DNA of 64,000 nt from CAZWDL01 sp964632995 (GTDB lineage Bacteria; Bacteroidota; Bacteroidia; Chitinophagales; Saprospiraceae), in NCBI GenBank assembly GCA_964632995.1, contig CAZWDL010000013.1, forward strand, positions 20,630 through 84,629. Reading direction: 5' to 3'. Position numbers and translations under genes: made by a program. This document shows positions 17,053 to 24,984 of this stretch, one piece after another. Numbering within the stretch: position 1 is the first letter of the stretch; every line of letters starts with the position of its first letter. The notes beneath the pieces are model-generated. The model had not been told where the DNA came from. It saw only the letters and a program-made list of their open reading frames with translations, and made no database searches.

Positions 17053-18390
17053 ATGAGAAAAGCGTTTCAGACGCTAATTGAAAAACCTGTTTACCTGATT
17101 GTCTTCTTCTCCGCCTTCGCGCTCGGCGCCGTTCTGATGTTTTTCCCATCCGAGTCCCGGAATCTGCGTGCTTCCGTCATGTACGCTGATGAAGCAGTAG
17201 AGCTGGCTGCATTCCCTGTGGTCGAGCCTAACCTTCGTTACGGCTTTGCCTTGGACACTTTCCAGGTTGCTGAAGGCGACATACAGCCGGGCAGTTATCT
17301 TGGAGAGCTGTTAAAAAATCACGGGGTCGACTACGCCACGATCGATCAGCTGGCACGCAACGCCCGGGATGTCTTCGACGTTAAAGATATCCGGGTCGGT
17401 AAACCCTACACCATTCTGAAAAAAGACAGCACCGAAAGCGCTGATTACTTTATCTACGAGCCTTCGGTGTACGAGTATGTGGTCTTCGAACTCAAAGAGG
17501 ACCTCAAGGTTTGGCGTCAGAAGCGAAAGATCGACACCCAGGTCCGTACGGCCGGCGGCACTATTGAATCCTCGCTGTGGAATGCCATGGTTGACAACGG
17601 GCTGAGCTACGAGATCACCGACAAGATGGAGAACGCCCTGCAGTGGTCGATCGATTTCCACCATATACAAAAGGGCGACCAGTTCCGTCTGGTTTTCGAC
17701 CAGCACTACATCGAAGGTGAAGAGGTCGGTGTTGGGGAGGTCCATGCCGCCTATTATAAAAACTACGATAAGGAATTCTACGCCGTATACTTCGAAGATA
17801 CGGAAAACCCCGGCTACTACGACCTGGAAGGAAGGCCGATGAACAAGGGTTTCCTCAAAGCGCCGGTGAAGTACTCCCGCATTTCTTCGCACTACAACCT
17901 CAACCGCTATCATCCTATCCTCAAGCGCGTGCGGCCGCACCTGGGCACCGATTATGCGGCGCCCTACGGTACCGAGATCTACGCGGTGGGTGACGGCGTC
18001 GTCAGCCGGGCCTCTTATACCAAGGGTAACGGCAACTTCGTCAAGATACGCCATGACGGCACTTACGAGACACAATATCTTCACATGCAAAAATTCGCCT
18101 CAGGCATAAAACCGGGCGTGCATGTTCGTCAGGGAGACGTAATCGGCTACGTCGGTTCTACCGGGCTGGCGACCGGCCCGCACGTGTGTTTCCGCTTCTG
18201 GAAAAACGGCCGGCAGGTCAATCACCTGCGCCTGAGCTTCCCGCCCCCGGAACCGCTACCGGCTGATGATATGCCCCGCTTTGAAGCGGTGCGGGACAGC
18301 CTTATGGAAATGCTTATGCAAGCACCGGTGCAGCCGGTGCAGGAGCAGCTTTCAGAGGTGAGCGTGGAAGTGAAAAATGTCGAAGGTTAA
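17053..18390 (+). CDS. M23 family peptidase-like protein with altered zinc motif
   Basis: 445 residues from the ATG at 17053; a GTG at 17026 would add nine. One N-terminal membrane helix (about 12-31) anchors it facing the periplasm. Residues about 65-290 form a LysM-like and beta-rich region related to cell-wall endopeptidases. The C-terminal LytM domain has His296-x3-Asp300 (HLGTD) and His344 (QYLHM), but the usual HxH is His377-Val-Cys379 (GPHVCFRFW). The second His normally binds zinc, so the metal is either held by Cys or lost. It is probably a murein hydrolase or an activator of one. Repeat copy A follows its stop codon. Confidence 0.85.
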   Translation: MRKAFQTLIEKPVYLIVFFSAFALGAVLMFFPSESRNLRASVMYADEAVELAAFPVVEPNLRYGFALDTFQVAEGDIQPGSYLGELLKNHGVDYATIDQLARNARDVFDVKDIRVGKPYTILKKDSTESADYFIYEPSVYEYVVFELKEDLKVWRQKRKIDTQVRTAGGTIESSLWNAMVDNGLSYEITDKMENALQWSIDFHHIQKGDQFRLVFDQHYIEGEEVGVGEVHAAYYKNYDKEFYAVYFEDTENPGYYDLEGRPMNKGFLKAPVKYSRISSHYNLNRYHPILKRVRPHLGTDYAAPYGTEIYAVGDGVVSRASYTKGNGNFVKIRHDGTYETQYLHMQKFASGIKPGVHVRQGDVIGYVGSTGLATGPHVCFRFWKNGRQVNHLRLSFPPPEPLPADDMPRFEAVRDSLMEMLMQAPVQPVQEQLSEVSVEVKNVEG

Positions 18391-18394
18391 ATAA

Positions 18395-18487
18395 GTTTAG
18401 AAGTTTAGCCACCGCCCCTGCTGGGGCGGCTGGTTTAGAAGTTAAGAAGGTCTGAAAACGGGAGTATCATTTTCAGACCTTCTTAAC
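18395..18487 (+). repeat. Modular palindromic intergenic repeat, copy A
   Basis: GTTTAGAAGTTTAG (18395-18408), then a GC hairpin CCGCCCC/GGGGCGG (18412-18418 with 18423-18429), then TTTAGAAG and a perfect 18-bp stem (18441-18458 with 18470-18487). It starts 4 bp after the M23 stop codon and probably doubles as its terminator. Copies B, C and D are at 31317, 61419 and 63747. Confidence 0.8.
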
Positions 18488-18598
18488 CGTGAGCCCAACT
18501 TGCCCCGTACACGTAGTGTCGGGGAAGGGCGAAGCGCTAAACTAAACTCCTCAGGTCGCACTTCTCACAAACAGAATATTTAGTCTCTCTTCCTCTAT

Positions 18599-19156
18599 TC
18601 AGTTCCACGAAGGCGCCTCCGGCATTTGGGCGATGACCGTATAGGCGTCGCCCTTGTTGTACATCACCTGACGCCAGAGTTGTTTGGGTCTGGATTTAAA
18701 CAGGTAGTTGGGGTCCATATCGGCGAGCACCCAGGAGCCGTAAGTCATTTCATCCATCAATTGGCCTTCCGACCAGCCCGAGTAACCGACGAAGAAACGG
18801 ATGTTGTGAGGCAGGATGAGCTGAGAATCGATAAGGAATTTGAGTTTCTCAAAATCACCGCCCCAATACACGCCGTCAACCACCGGAACACTTTCCTCCA
18901 GCAGATCCCCGACATTGTGCACGTAATGAATGGTGTCGGTTTGCACCGGCCCGCCGAAAAATACTTCGGCTTCAAATTCCGGGAAATCTTCAATCAGTTC
19001 ATCGATCTGCATATTGAGGGGTTTGTTCATGATGAACCCCAGACTTCCTTCCTCATTATGCTCGCACAACAGTACAGCGGAACGCTTAAAGTTAGGATCC
19101 AGCATGAAGGGCTCTGCAAGCAGCACCTTTCCGTTTTTGATCTCATTACTCACCAT
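18599..19156 (-). CDS. YqgE/AlgH family protein (DUF179)
   Basis: 185 residues from the ATG at 19156 (MVSNEIKNGKVLLAEPFM), which matches family starts; upstream in-frame sequence to 19333 shows no similarity. Conserved parts are LLAEPFMLDPNFKRSAVLLCEHNEEGSLGFIMNKP in the front, then VFFGGPVQTD, and IRFFVGYSGWSEGQL. Members are single-domain cytoplasmic proteins with an unsettled role; AlgH was first tied to alginate regulation in Pseudomonas. It is followed by no close gene and lies downstream of fabD on the same strand, 133 bp away. Confidence 0.88.
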   Translation of the reverse strand: MVSNEIKNGKVLLAEPFMLDPNFKRSAVLLCEHNEEGSLGFIMNKPLNMQIDELIEDFPEFEAEVFFGGPVQTDTIHYVHNVGDLLEESVPVVDGVYWGGDFEKLKFLIDSQLILPHNIRFFVGYSGWSEGQLMDEMTYGSWVLADMDPNYLFKSRPKQLWRQVMYNKGDAYTVIAQMPEAPSWN

Positions 19157-19289
19157 GGCAAAATATTGTATTGCTGTTATGTCGACCGATTCTAAAATGC
19201 AAGCTAAAAATGAAAAAATAAAATTTCTGCACCAAGTAAGCCGAGAATATTTAAATGACGAGGTGCCCCGGAGTCGCGCCGTCAATCGA

Positions 19290-20168
19290 CTACAGCGCCG
19301 AAGTCGGGAATTGCCGGTCGATTTTTTTAACAAAACCCTGCAGGGTTTTCCCTGTTCCTCCTACTTCGATAAATTCCTCAACGCCGTCTTCGATCATCTG
19401 CCGCATGGTCTGTGTCCAGCGCACGGGCGAGGTCAGCTGATCGATCAGATTTTGCCGGATAGCCGCCGGTTCCGTTTCCGCACGGGCGCTGACATTCTGG
19501 TAGATGGGGCAGCGCGGCGCAACGAATTGCGTACCCGCAATAGCGGCCTGCAGCTCTTCCTTGGCCGGTTGCATCAGCGGCGAGTGGAAGGCGCCGCCTA
19601 CCGGCAGCACGATGGCCCTGCGGGCACCCGCAGCCTGCAGCTTATCTACAGCTTTATTGATGCCTTCTACCGTTCCCGAGATAACCAGCTGCCCCGGGCA
19701 GTTGTAGTTGGCCGGCACGACCAGCTCGTCAATTTCATCACAAACTTTCTCTACAACTTCATCGTCCAATTCGATGATGGCGGCCATGGTACTTTCAACC
19801 GCTTCGCAGGCCTTTTGCATGGCCATGGCCCGCTGCTGCACCAGCCGCAGTCCGTCCTCGAAGTTCAACGATCCGGCTGCAACCAGGGCGGAAAACTCAC
19901 CGAGCGAGTGGCCCGCGACGCAATCGGGTCGAAAGTCATCGCCCGCCATCTTCGCCTTGACGATGGAATGCAGGAAAACAGCCGGCTGCGTGACTTTGGT
20001 CTGCTTGAGGTCCTCAGCACTGCCTTTGAACATCACATCGGTGATCCGAAACCCCAGCATTTCATTAGCTTGTTCAAACAGTTGCTGCCCCAAATCGGAA
20101 GACTCATACAGGTCTTTCCCCATTCCTTCAAATTGAGAAGCCTGCCCGGGAAATACATAAGCTTTCAT
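19290..20168 (-). CDS. fabD: Malonyl-CoA:ACP transacylase
   Basis: 292 residues. It shows the FabD active-site elements: FPGQASQFEGMG with Gln10, the nucleophile elbow GHSLGE with Ser88, QQRAMAMQ with the arginine that holds the malonyl carboxylate, and GGAFHSPLM with the catalytic histidine. It moves malonyl groups from CoA to acyl carrier protein for fatty-acid synthesis in the cytoplasm. Length is usual (about 290-310). No other fab genes are adjacent. It reads leftward, 145 bp after the folE stop. Confidence 0.93.
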   Translation of the reverse strand: MKAYVFPGQASQFEGMGKDLYESSDLGQQLFEQANEMLGFRITDVMFKGSAEDLKQTKVTQPAVFLHSIVKAKMAGDDFRPDCVAGHSLGEFSALVAAGSLNFEDGLRLVQQRAMAMQKACEAVESTMAAIIELDDEVVEKVCDEIDELVVPANYNCPGQLVISGTVEGINKAVDKLQAAGARRAIVLPVGGAFHSPLMQPAKEELQAAIAGTQFVAPRCPIYQNVSARAETEPAAIRQNLIDQLTSPVRWTQTMRQMIEDGVEEFIEVGGTGKTLQGFVKKIDRQFPTSAL

Positions 20169-20313
20169 GCAAATTGGTTTTGTCGTTTGTCTGTTTAGAC
20201 TATAATACTTTTTTTCAATTAAAGGAGGAAAGGATTGACAGGATTAAGTGAACCCTGCTCTACAGCACTTTACCTGGAATAGACCTTAAAAAGTAAATAC
20301 CATTTTCTATCTA

Positions 20314-20910
20314 TCAGTGTAGTTTCGATCCGATCAGATTCAGAAACTCACTCCGCGTCTCTACCCGCTGAAATTCGCCGGTGAAGGCCGAGGTGGTCGT
20401 CAGGGAATTCTGCTTTTGCACCCCGCGCATCATCATACACATGTGCCGGGCTTCGATCACAACTGCAACCCCCAGCGGATTCAGCGTCTGGTCCAGGCTC
20501 TTGACGATTTGATCAGTCATGCGTTCCTGCACCTGCAAACGGCGCGCGAAAACATCGACGATGCGGGCGATCTTGCTCAGGCCTACGATGTAGCCGTTGG
20601 GAATATACGCCACATGGGCCTTTCCAAAAAATGGCAGCATGTGGTGCTCACAAAGAGAGTACAGTTCGATATCCTTGACCAGCACCATCTCGCTGTATTC
20701 CTCGCGGAACATGGCGGAGCGGAGTATAGACTCGGCGTCCTGCTCGTAGCCCTGGGTGAGGAATTGCATTGCTTTGGCCGCCCGCTCAGGCGTTTTGGCA
20801 AGGCCTTCCCGCTCAGGATTCTCTCCCAACTCGCGGAGGATAGTCTCGTAGTTTTCAATCAGTTTGCCGGTTACTTTCCGGCCGAATTCTTCCGTTTTTA
20901 AATAAGACAT
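20314..20910 (-). CDS. folE: GTP cyclohydrolase I
   Basis: 198 residues. The zinc site is visible as Cys87 and His90 in LYSLCEHHMLPFFG plus the later cysteine in ARHMCMMMRGV. QERMTDQI and NSLTTTSAFTGEF complete the family pattern. The enzyme converts GTP to dihydroneopterin triphosphate, the first step toward tetrahydrofolate or tetrahydrobiopterin, as a homodecamer in the cytoplasm. Folate chemistry also appears at fhs (36134), but the two are not linked. The gene diverges from the LytS-like kinase across a 276-bp gap. Confidence 0.95.
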   Translation of the reverse strand: MSYLKTEEFGRKVTGKLIENYETILRELGENPEREGLAKTPERAAKAMQFLTQGYEQDAESILRSAMFREEYSEMVLVKDIELYSLCEHHMLPFFGKAHVAYIPNGYIVGLSKIARIVDVFARRLQVQERMTDQIVKSLDQTLNPLGVAVVIEARHMCMMMRGVQKQNSLTTTSAFTGEFQRVETRSEFLNLIGSKLH

Positions 20911-21186
20911 GGCTTTATTGCGATTATGAACCAGCGAACCTTACGCCGGTATGTAATTTCCTTAAAGGAAACGTTCCAGACCTGTCATGGTTTGGCGAAG
21001 CGGGAAATTAGGATTTTTTTAGCATGATCGGAAATACCCCAACCGCTTTGCGCCGTATGCTTTCTATCTACGAATGACACTATTTTGTCTAATTTATTGT
21101 TACCTTCCAAGGACGGTTTATTTGATTTATCCTTTGTTTTCCGCTATTGAGACGAACAGCACTAAAATTGTAACAGCGGGCGAATA

Positions 21187-22248
21187 ATGCAGCAATCAGC
21201 CATAGACAAGATCAAGCGAAAAGCCTATCGCTTTTTGACCAACCGGGTGGTGTATCACCTCCTGCTCTGGTTAATCCTCCTGTTCCTGTTGACCTTGATT
21301 GGTCAGGGCAATCAGGGGTTCTGGTTTACGCTGGGCTATGAAATCGTAAATGTTTTTTTCTATGCCGTCATTGTGTATTTCAATCTGAATTACCTGATTC
21401 CCAATTACCTTACCCAAAAACGCTTTTTCACCTATGCCATACTACTGATCCTTTCCTGCATCATCATTACCCCTTTGCAGGTGATCGCCGATTATTTCCT
21501 ATTCACCACCCGCCCGGAAATGCAGGCGGAGTTGCTGGAAAACCAGAACTACTTCTTCCTGATCACTTTCTTTATCGCCGGCTCCTCAACCATCGGCAAG
21601 ATCATCTTCGACTGGGCGCGGCACCTGCGCGAGAAGCAGACGCTGGAAACCCAGACCATGCAGTCGGAACTGAAGTTTCTCAAATCACAGATCAACCCGC
21701 ACTTCCTTTTCAATACCCTAAACAACCTCTACGCACTGACGCTAAAAAAATCAGATCAGGCGCCAGAGATCGTACTGCGCCTCTCTGAGATGATGCGCTA
21801 CATGCTCTACGAATGCAACGAAAAGCGGGTGCTGCTGAGTAAGGAGGTCAATTACATCAAGAATTACCTGGAACTGGAACGCTTACGGCAGGGCAAGCAG
21901 GTGGATATCAACTTCGAACTGACCGGCGAAGTAAGCGACCAGAAAATCGCTCCGCTGATGTTTATCCCCTTTCTGGAAAACAGCTTCAAGCACGGTTTGA
22001 GCAATCAGCTTAAGCATGGCTTCGTTAACATCAAACTGAAGGCGGAAAACAGTACGGTTGATTTTTATATTGAAAACAGCAAGCCGGAAAGCCCGCCTAA
22101 GGAAGACCACCACCGGCGCAGCGGTGGCATCGGGCTGGTCAACGTACACCGGCGGCTCAACCTGCTCTATCCCGATCAGTACGACCTCAAAATCAGCGAT
22201 ACGCCCAATAGCTACGCCGTAAATCTTAAACTGGAATTGGATAACTAA
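21187..22248 (+). CDS. LytS-type sensor histidine kinase
   Basis: 353 residues. Four membrane helices (about 22-39, 45-70, 80-107 and 121-141) precede a short coiled linker and a His_kinase domain (PF06580 type). The phospho-acceptor is His172 in QINPHFLFNTLNN. The ATPase part has its N-box at Asn265 (FIPFLENSFKHG) and a G-box SGGIGLVN (312-319). No extracellular sensor domain is present, so the membrane helices themselves probably sense. It is followed after 12 bp by its LytTR response regulator, making a two-gene operon. Confidence 0.92.
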   Translation: MQQSAIDKIKRKAYRFLTNRVVYHLLLWLILLFLLTLIGQGNQGFWFTLGYEIVNVFFYAVIVYFNLNYLIPNYLTQKRFFTYAILLILSCIIITPLQVIADYFLFTTRPEMQAELLENQNYFFLITFFIAGSSTIGKIIFDWARHLREKQTLETQTMQSELKFLKSQINPHFLFNTLNNLYALTLKKSDQAPEIVLRLSEMMRYMLYECNEKRVLLSKEVNYIKNYLELERLRQGKQVDINFELTGEVSDQKIAPLMFIPFLENSFKHGLSNQLKHGFVNIKLKAENSTVDFYIENSKPESPPKEDHHRRSGGIGLVNVHRRLNLLYPDQYDLKISDTPNSYAVNLKLELDN

Positions 22249-22260
22249 ACCATCACTATC

Positions 22261-22989
22261 ATGATAAACGTTATTATCGTCGACGACGAACCCCTGGCCC
22301 AGGATGTCCTGGAAACTTATATAGAAAAAATTCCCGAACTGAACCTGGTGGCAAAATGCAATAACGCCCTGGAAGCCAACGAAGCCCTGAAGGAGCACGA
22401 GGTCGATCTTATGTTTCTAGATATACAGATGCCGCAACTGACGGGCATTGACTTCCTGAAGACCCTCTCGAAACCGCCGCAGGTCATCTTCACTACCGCC
22501 TACCCTAACTACGCCCTCGAAGGCTTTGAACTCAATGCGCTGGACTACCTCCTCAAACCCATCTCCCTGGAGCGCTTCATGAAGGCAGTCAACAAGGCAG
22601 AGGAGCAAATCGAGCTGCAACGCCGCGACAATGCCGCCGCTCCGGCCGGCGAGGAGGGCGCCGACTTCATCTTCGTCAAGGCCGACAAGAAGCTGGTCAA
22701 AGTCCATTACAGCGATATCCTCTACATTGAAGGACTGAAGGACTACGTCATCATCCGCCTGCCACAGGACCGCGTCATCACTCTGCAGACGATGAAGAGC
22801 CTGGAAGAGAAGCTGCCGCAAAATATGTTCAAACGCATCCACCGCTCCTATATCGTCAACCTGGATAGAATCGAAGCGATTGTGGGGAATATGGTGGAAG
22901 TGGTGGAAAAGGGTAAGCCGAAGCACCTGCCCATCGGAAAGAACTACCGCGATGAACTGCTGGAGATCGTCAATAGAAATAAGCTTTAA
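22261..22989 (+). CDS. LytTR family response regulator
   Basis: 242 residues. The receiver domain (about 1-120) has the acidic pair Asp8-Asp9, phospho-acceptor Asp54 (FLDIQMP), and the TTAYPNYALEGFELNALDYLLKP end with conserved Thr and Lys. A LytTR DNA-binding domain fills about 137-240 (FIFVKADKKLVKV to HRSYIVNLDRIEAI). Such regulators bind pairs of direct repeats in promoters. It is translated from the same transcript as the LytS-like kinase. Its target genes are unknown; the nearest candidates are the fructosamine kinase gene and the short transcripts at 24.0-24.9 kb. Confidence 0.93.
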   Translation: MINVIIVDDEPLAQDVLETYIEKIPELNLVAKCNNALEANEALKEHEVDLMFLDIQMPQLTGIDFLKTLSKPPQVIFTTAYPNYALEGFELNALDYLLKPISLERFMKAVNKAEEQIELQRRDNAAAPAGEEGADFIFVKADKKLVKVHYSDILYIEGLKDYVIIRLPQDRVITLQTMKSLEEKLPQNMFKRIHRSYIVNLDRIEAIVGNMVEVVEKGKPKHLPIGKNYRDELLEIVNRNKL

Positions 22990-23152
22990 TACCTATTGAC
23001 TGTTTCCGGGAATTACAGTAGTATATGCCGACGATAAATGTCGGCATGCTGACCGCAAGCATCAGCATAGGTTTGATAACTCAAATCATTTCGACGTCAG
23101 TATAAAAGAAAAACGCGAAACAGAACTTCGCGCTCCACCAAAACGATCGATC

Positions 23153-24022
23153 ATGTCTTTCTCTCTCCCCTCCGCTCTCCAGGAGGCCTGTGAATCTGCC
23201 ATCGGTGCGCCCGTCACGCGCGTGCAGGCGGTAGGGGGCGGCGATATTAACGAGGCGCGGCGGCTGGAGAGCAACGCCGGCGCTTTTTTCCTTAAACTCA
23301 ACGACCTGCCGCAAGCGGCCGACATGCTGCGCACCGAGGCGCGCGGGCTGTCGCTGCTAGCTGATGCCGGCGCGATCCGCACACCCCGTGTGATCCACCA
23401 GGGCGAATCCGGGGGCTATGCCTATCTCTTATTGAAATTCATTGAGCCGGGGCGGCGTACGGCGGATTTCTGGGAGCAGTTTGGCCGGGCGCTGGCCGAC
23501 TTGCACCGGGAGCCGCAGGAATACTTCGGCCTGCCCTTCAACAATTACATCGGCAGTCTGCCCCAGTACAATGGCCGCTACGATAATTTCCCCATCTTCT
23601 ACATCGAAAAGCGGCTGCAACCACAGCTGGAAATGGCCCTGCGCGACAGCCTGCTCAATCGCGCAGACGCCCGGCATATGGAAGCCCTGTATACTCGCCT
23701 CGACGAGCTACTCCCCGTCGAGCCCCCCGCCCTCGTCCACGGCGACCTCTGGGGCGGCAACTTCCTGGTGGACAGCAAAGACCGCGCCGTGCTTATCGAC
23801 CCCGCTGCCGCCTACGCACATCGGGAGATGGACCTCGGCATGTCGCGCCTCTTCGGCGGATTCGATGCGCAGTTCTACGCGGCCTATCAGGCGGCCTACC
23901 CTATGGAAAACGGCTGGGAAGACCGGATGGAGATTTACCAGCTGTACTACCTGCTGGTGCATGTGAATTTGTTTGGGAAAGGGTACGTAGAAAGTGTGCG
24001 GAGAATAATTAACCGGTATTAA
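23153..24022 (+). CDS. Fructosamine kinase family protein
   Basis: 289 residues with the fructosamine/ketosamine-3-kinase layout: VQAVGGGDINEARRLES at the nucleotide loop, Lys48 in FFLKLN as the ATP-contact lysine, LHREPQEYFGLPFNNYIGSLPQ, catalytic HGDLWGGN (196-203, Asp198), and the metal-binding VLIDPAAAYAHREMDLGM. The family phosphorylates sugar adducts on protein amines so that they fall off, a deglycation repair in the cytoplasm. Length is normal (about 285-290). It lies downstream of the LytTR pair with a 163-bp gap, so it is probably a separate unit. Confidence 0.92.
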   Translation: MSFSLPSALQEACESAIGAPVTRVQAVGGGDINEARRLESNAGAFFLKLNDLPQAADMLRTEARGLSLLADAGAIRTPRVIHQGESGGYAYLLLKFIEPGRRTADFWEQFGRALADLHREPQEYFGLPFNNYIGSLPQYNGRYDNFPIFYIEKRLQPQLEMALRDSLLNRADARHMEALYTRLDELLPVEPPALVHGDLWGGNFLVDSKDRAVLIDPAAAYAHREMDLGMSRLFGGFDAQFYAAYQAAYPMENGWEDRMEIYQLYYLLVHVNLFGKGYVESVRRIINRY

Positions 24023-24048
24023 AAGATCATAATCGGTCGGTGTACCAT

Positions 24049-24113
24049 AAAAAAAGTCGCACCGGAAACCGATGCGACTCAGTACAATAAATTATAATCC
24101 CATGAACATATCC
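24049..24113 (-). repeat. Hairpin/terminator element, copy 1
   Basis: Read leftward: a conserved 25-bp flank (24089-24113), a 14-bp spacer, a stem AGTCGCA/TGCGACT with inner CGG/CCG (24055-24079), then a run of T (24049-24054). The flank is identical to 24292-24316. The shape is that of an intrinsic terminator on the minus strand, yet no annotated minus-strand gene ends here. Confidence 0.7.
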
Positions 24114-24205
24114 AAAATGAATAAATTGCCGTAGCTGTGAGGTGATTCACCGCTTCCTGCCGAATAGGGACCGTTCCCAAAATAAAGGCATGGAAATTGA
24201 ATCAT
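24092..24205 (-). CDS. Possible 37-residue peptide
   Basis: An open frame from ATG at 24205 to TAA at 24092 that ends in the conserved flank of hairpin copy 1, 13 bp before the terminator stem. The peptide is rich in Gly, Ser and aromatics, with a hydrophobic end NLFILDMFMGL. No ribosome-binding site is needed in this phylum, so its absence does not help. In copy 2 the same final codons (MFMGL, stop) are kept but an in-frame TAG sits just upstream, and copy 3 changes amino acids freely. The base conservation may therefore reflect RNA rather than protein. Confidence 0.25.
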   Translation of the reverse strand: MIQFPCLYFGNGPYSAGSGESPHSYGNLFILDMFMGL

Positions 24206-24246
24206 ATTGAGAGAATCACCGTATCTATGTGGTAGGAATTATGATT

Positions 24247-24316
24247 AAAAAGTAAGTAAGTCGCCCGTATTCAGAGCGACCTACTACTAACAAATTATAA
24301 TCCCATGAACATATCC
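24247..24316 (-). repeat. Hairpin/terminator element, copy 2
   Basis: Same plan as copy 1: an identical 25-bp flank (24292-24316), then a shorter stem GTCGC/GCGAC (24260-24264 with 24276-24280) and a weaker T-rich tail. A promoter candidate lies about 70 bp upstream on the same strand (24387-24420). Confidence 0.65.
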
Positions 24317-24332
24317 TAATTTCAATTGAATG

Positions 24333-24356
24333 AGCGGTGCTTCCACCGCTTTTTTT
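24333..24356 (+). terminator. Rightward intrinsic terminator
   Basis: AGCGGTG (24333-24339) pairs with CACCGCT (24344-24350) around a 4-nt loop, followed by seven T. The nearest rightward gene is the fructosamine kinase, which ends 310 bp upstream. Confidence 0.6.
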
Positions 24357-24386
24357 CTTTCTCCCTCTTGTCTCTCGATCACATTA

Positions 24387-24420
24387 CAAATATTCAATCT
24401 TTTTCTTCCCTGGTCAAAAA
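24387..24420 (-). promoter_or_regulatory. Leftward promoter candidate for copy 2
   Basis: On the minus strand: TTTTTG (24420-24415), 20 nt, AATATTTG (24394-24387), one mismatch from TAnnTTTG. The 12-mer ATTACAAATATT (plus strand) recurs at the copy 3 promoter. Confidence 0.4.
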
Positions 24421-24807
24421 CAAAAACGGTGTAATGTGAAATTTAATTTACATTAATATTTATTTTCATATAGTATAACAGCAATTCATTCAGTATGTTA
24501 AATGAAAAATATCTGCATTCGTTATCGTTTATTGTGAATTACTACAAAAATTTTCGACTTTCCTACAAGGAATTTTTGTCTGGAAGTACGCAATTTTCAT
24601 TTTTCAACAATATTCAGGCGGAAAAGAACGCCATTTAGCAGGTGGTGCTTGGGCGAAATTATTTTAAGGACAGGATAGGCGGAATTGACAGGATAGGCAG
24701 TAATGTTTAAACGTTTTTAATTCCGACTTCGATAGTGCCGCAAATAAAGGTAATACCTTTGATTTCTACTCAAAATTCAAAAGGATTCCCCACTTCTACC
24801 GGCGAGC

Positions 24808-24862
24808 AAAAAAAAAGTCGCACAAAACTGTGCGACTCACTAGCAATGATTATAATTCCACG
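24808..24862 (-). repeat. Hairpin/terminator element, copy 3
   Basis: A perfect 9-bp stem AGTCGCACA/TGTGCGACT (24816-24824 with 24829-24837), a leftward T-run (24808-24815), and a diverged form of the conserved flank on the far side (about 24850-24868, TTATAATTCCACGAATAT). Confidence 0.65.
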
Positions 24863-24927
24863 AATATAAAAAATAAAGCAATGAATGTCTAGCTATCCTG
24901 TCCTGATTAGAAACGTGTTACAGATTA

Positions 24928-24960
24928 CAAATATTACACAAAATCAGGTAAACATACCAA
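24928..24960 (-). promoter_or_regulatory. Leftward promoter candidate for copy 3
   Basis: On the minus strand: TTG (24960-24958), 22 nt, AATATTTG (24935-24928). It shares ATTACAAATATT with the copy 2 promoter. Confidence 0.35.
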
Positions 24961-24984
24961 TTTTCGGGTATGAAGTTTTCAATT

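Larger units (their letters stand above)
24023..24984. other. Gene-poor region holding three copies of a hairpin element
   Basis: 962 bp, mostly AT-rich, between the fructosamine kinase gene and the 3' end of the T9SS gene. It contains three related hairpins with leftward T-runs, two leftward promoter candidates, one rightward terminator, one possible 37-residue peptide frame, and GACAGGATAGG repeats at about 24666 and 24683 (and inverted at about 24892). Confidence 0.7.

Noticed and set aside
24049..24862. CRISPR-like array
   Set aside because: Only three units, at unequal spacing (about 200 and 550 bp), diverged in sequence and ending in T-runs; no cas genes are near.
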